Source: Treponema sp. UBA3819
GTDB lineage: Bacteria > Spirochaetota > Spirochaetia > Treponematales > Treponemataceae
Assembly: GCA_002369025.1 (NCBI GenBank)
Contig: DFDV01000162.1
Location: forward strand, 15,709 to 22,200
Direction: 5' to 3'
Length of the DNA stretch: 6,492 nt
The notes below the pieces were generated by a model. It was not told the origin of the DNA. It made no database searches and saw nothing but the letters and a program-made list of their open reading frames with translations. Below are positions 4,905-6,492 of the stretch, piece after piece. A program made the position numbers and the translations under genes. Numbering within the stretch: the stretch's first letter is position 1; each line of letters opens with the position of its first letter.

Positions 4905-6425
4905 ATGCTTAACATTAATAACAATATGACAGCGGTAAAGAAGGCTGTTCTTGTCCGCCTGGTGCAACTGCAACTTGAAGGAAAACTGGAATCTGAAATT
5001 GACAACATTCCAGATGAACTCGTTCCAGCTGATGCTATGCCCGTACGCTATTCACTTGCACATGACAAAGATGTGATTAAGGCACGTGTACTGGCAGAAA
5101 TGGGTATTTCTTTGGAAACAGCGGATATAACGAAGCCGCTTTCCAGTTATGTAGCCGAGGCAATGAATCGGGAAAAACCGACATGGCCGGTAATGACGAT
5201 GTTGCCGAATGCATGTCACGGTTGTAAGACGGCACATTTTTTTCCGACAGATGCATGTCAGGGTTGTGAAGGCCGCCCCTGTGCGGTGAACTGTCCGAAA
5301 CAGGCGATTGAAATTGTGGATCATCGCGCCCATATTGATCAGCGCAAGTGTATTAAATGCGGCCTGTGTCAGCAGAACTGTCAGTATCATGCGATTGTAA
5401 AATTTACACCGCCATGTGAAACAGCATGTCCGGTAGGGGCAATTTCAAAGGATGCATACGGCATTGAACACATTGACTATGAGAAATGTATTTTCTGCGG
5501 TGCATGTACAAGAGAATGTCCCTTTGGCGCAATGCAGCCCAAAAGTCAGCTGACCGATGTAATCCGTCAGATTATGAACGGTAAGAGAGTACACGCCATG
5601 TATGCTCCGGCAATTGGTGCTCAGTTCAGGGCCCAGCCAGGACAGCTGGAAGGTGCTCTTCTGGCAGCAGGCTTTACAAAGGCATGGGAAGTTGCTATTG
5701 GTGCAGACATTACTGCAGACAATGAAGCAAAAGAATTTGAAGAGCGCATGGAAAAGGGTGAAAAAATGATGACCACCAGCTGCTGCCCGGCCTGGGTACG
5801 TCTGGCACAGGTGCATATTCCCGATATTCTTCCTGCTGTAAGTTCAACAGGAAGTCCAATGCATTACAATGGTGAGCTTTCAAAAAAGGATGACCCCGAA
5901 TGCGTAACTGTATTCATCGGTCCCTGTGTTGCAAAACGCCGCGAAGGCTTTGACGATGAATTCATTGACTATGTTCTGACTGTGGATGAGGTGGATGCAC
6001 TCTTTACCGCCAAGGGCATAGACATTACCAAGATGGAAGCAAAACCCGGAAAGTATTTGCCGACAGTGAGCGGCAGAAACTTTGCAAAAACCGGTGGCGT
6101 AGCAGAAAGTGTTCGTTTGCGCCTGAAGGATGAATCTATTCTGAAGCCTTATGTGGTAAACGGAATGACTGCTCCAATGGTAAAACAGCTGCAGATGTGG
6201 GGCAGAATGGTGGCGGGTGCAGTACCTTTCCCGCCCAGCGCACCCAACATGGTAGAAGTAATGTGCTGTGAAGGTGGCTGTATTGCAGGTCCTGGCATTA
6301 TTACCAATCCAAAATTAGGCGGCGGTTTGCTGATGAAATATGCAAACTCCGGTTCATTGCCACCGATTGGCGGAAAACCGGTAGCCTGTGATATGGACTC
6401 TGTAATTCAGGGTGAAAAAGAATAG
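4905..6425 (+). CDS. Monomeric [FeFe]-hydrogenase with N-terminal four-cluster ferredoxin domain
   Basis: The 506-residue enzyme should interconvert protons and H2 in the cytoplasm, with ferredoxin as the likely partner. Residues 1-100 are a helical lead-in without the [2Fe-2S] domain of Clostridium CpI. Residues 104-205 carry 16 Cys (104, 107, 118, 121, 126, 130, 149, 152, 155, 159, 171, 175, 195, 198, 201, 205), enough for four [4Fe-4S] clusters. The H-cluster domain has TSCCPAW (291-297), IGPCVAKRRE (338-347) and EVMCCEGGCIAGPG (451-464), giving ligands C294, C341, C455 and C459. Residues matching CpI's proton path are present: C293, E274, E277, R281 and a Ser in SSTGSP (313-318). Differences are Gly before PC where CpI has Met353, and an extra Cys (C454) beside a ligand. 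These suggest a non-CpI, possibly group B, lineage. ATG 4905 has GAGG 4 nt upstream. It is transcribed alone. HydE/F/G maturases are needed but not in the window. Confidence 0.93.
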   Translation: MLNINNNMTAVKKAVLVRLVQLQLEGKLESEIDNIPDELVPADAMPVRYSLAHDKDVIKARVLAEMGISLETADITKPLSSYVAEAMNREKPTWPVMTMLPNACHGCKTAHFFPTDACQGCEGRPCAVNCPKQAIEIVDHRAHIDQRKCIKCGLCQQNCQYHAIVKFTPPCETACPVGAISKDAYGIEHIDYEKCIFCGACTRECPFGAMQPKSQLTDVIRQIMNGKRVHAMYAPAIGAQFRAQPGQLEGALLAAGFTKAWEVAIGADITADNEAKEFEERMEKGEKMMTTSCCPAWVRLAQVHIPDILPAVSSTGSPMHYNGELSKKDDPECVTVFIGPCVAKRREGFDDEFIDYVLTVDEVDALFTAKGIDITKMEAKPGKYLPTVSGRNFAKTGGVAESVRLRLKDESILKPYVVNGMTAPMVKQLQMWGRMVAGAVPFPPSAPNMVEVMCCEGGCIAGPGIITNPKLGGGLLMKYANSGSLPPIGGKPVACDMDSVIQGEKE

Positions 6426-6437
6426 ACTGCTAAAATG

Positions 6438-6468
6438 AAAGAGGACTGCGAATGAGCAGTCCTCTTTT
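6438..6468 (+). terminator. Intrinsic terminator of the hydrogenase gene
   Basis: AAAGAGGACTGC (6438-6449) pairs perfectly with GCAGTCCTCTTT (6456-6467) around a 6-nt loop, GAATGA, 12 nt after the TAG stop. A short T-rich tail (TTTTGTTATT) follows. The A-rich left flank could also serve a convergent gene entering from the right. Confidence 0.85.
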
Positions 6469-6492
6469 GTTATTGAGGGTTTATTACAACCC

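Overview
The window is ordinary bacterial coding DNA, densely packed, with AT-rich intergenic gaps. Shine-Dalgarno (SD) sites precede most starts. A low-to-middling GC content, a PutP-type sodium symporter and a monomeric [FeFe]-hydrogenase beside a fatty-acid-synthase-like pigment locus suggest a fermentative, probably anaerobic, host-associated bacterium. A Treponema-like spirochaete is my best guess, from the general look of the proteins only. No rRNA, tRNA, CRISPR array, IS element or prophage is visible.

Left block (1-2268, plus strand): the 3' end of a tightly coupled operon. It encodes a SAM O-methyltransferase cut by the window edge, a short ketosynthase-like protein of the aryl polyene (APE) 'chain length factor' type with no active-site Cys, and a lysophospholipid-type acyltransferase. 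The genes abut by 0 bp and then overlap by 8 bp. They look like the tail of an aryl polyene or flexirubin-like type II polyketide cluster whose other genes (ACPs, ketosynthases, ketoreductase, dehydratases, exporter) would lie upstream of base 1. A hairpin at 2213-2268, with T-runs usable on both strands, ends this operon and the convergent putP.

Middle block (2285-4767, minus strand): a class I SAM methyltransferase of unknown substrate, then a 221-bp gap, then putP (Na+/proline symporter family). The gap contains a plausible putP promoter and an unusually structured leader. It has a 14-bp perfect hairpin, a bulged 11-bp hairpin, a long-range 8-bp pairing, and a terminator-like hairpin just before the putP ribosome site. 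A CUCCU element in it can pair either with an upstream AGGAGG or with the putP SD. This is the most interesting non-coding signal here. It is either a cis-regulatory leader or a dispersed palindromic element.

Right block (4768-6492, plus strand): a promoter and a single gene for a 506-residue [FeFe]-hydrogenase with 16 ferredoxin-type cysteines (four predicted [4Fe-4S] clusters) and a complete set of H-cluster cysteines. A strong 12-bp hairpin terminator follows. It is divergent from the methyltransferase, and the 137-bp AT-rich gap between them holds both promoters. Together the right and middle blocks suggest ferredoxin-linked H2 metabolism and Na+-driven amino-acid uptake. They show no obvious functional tie to the pigment-like operon.
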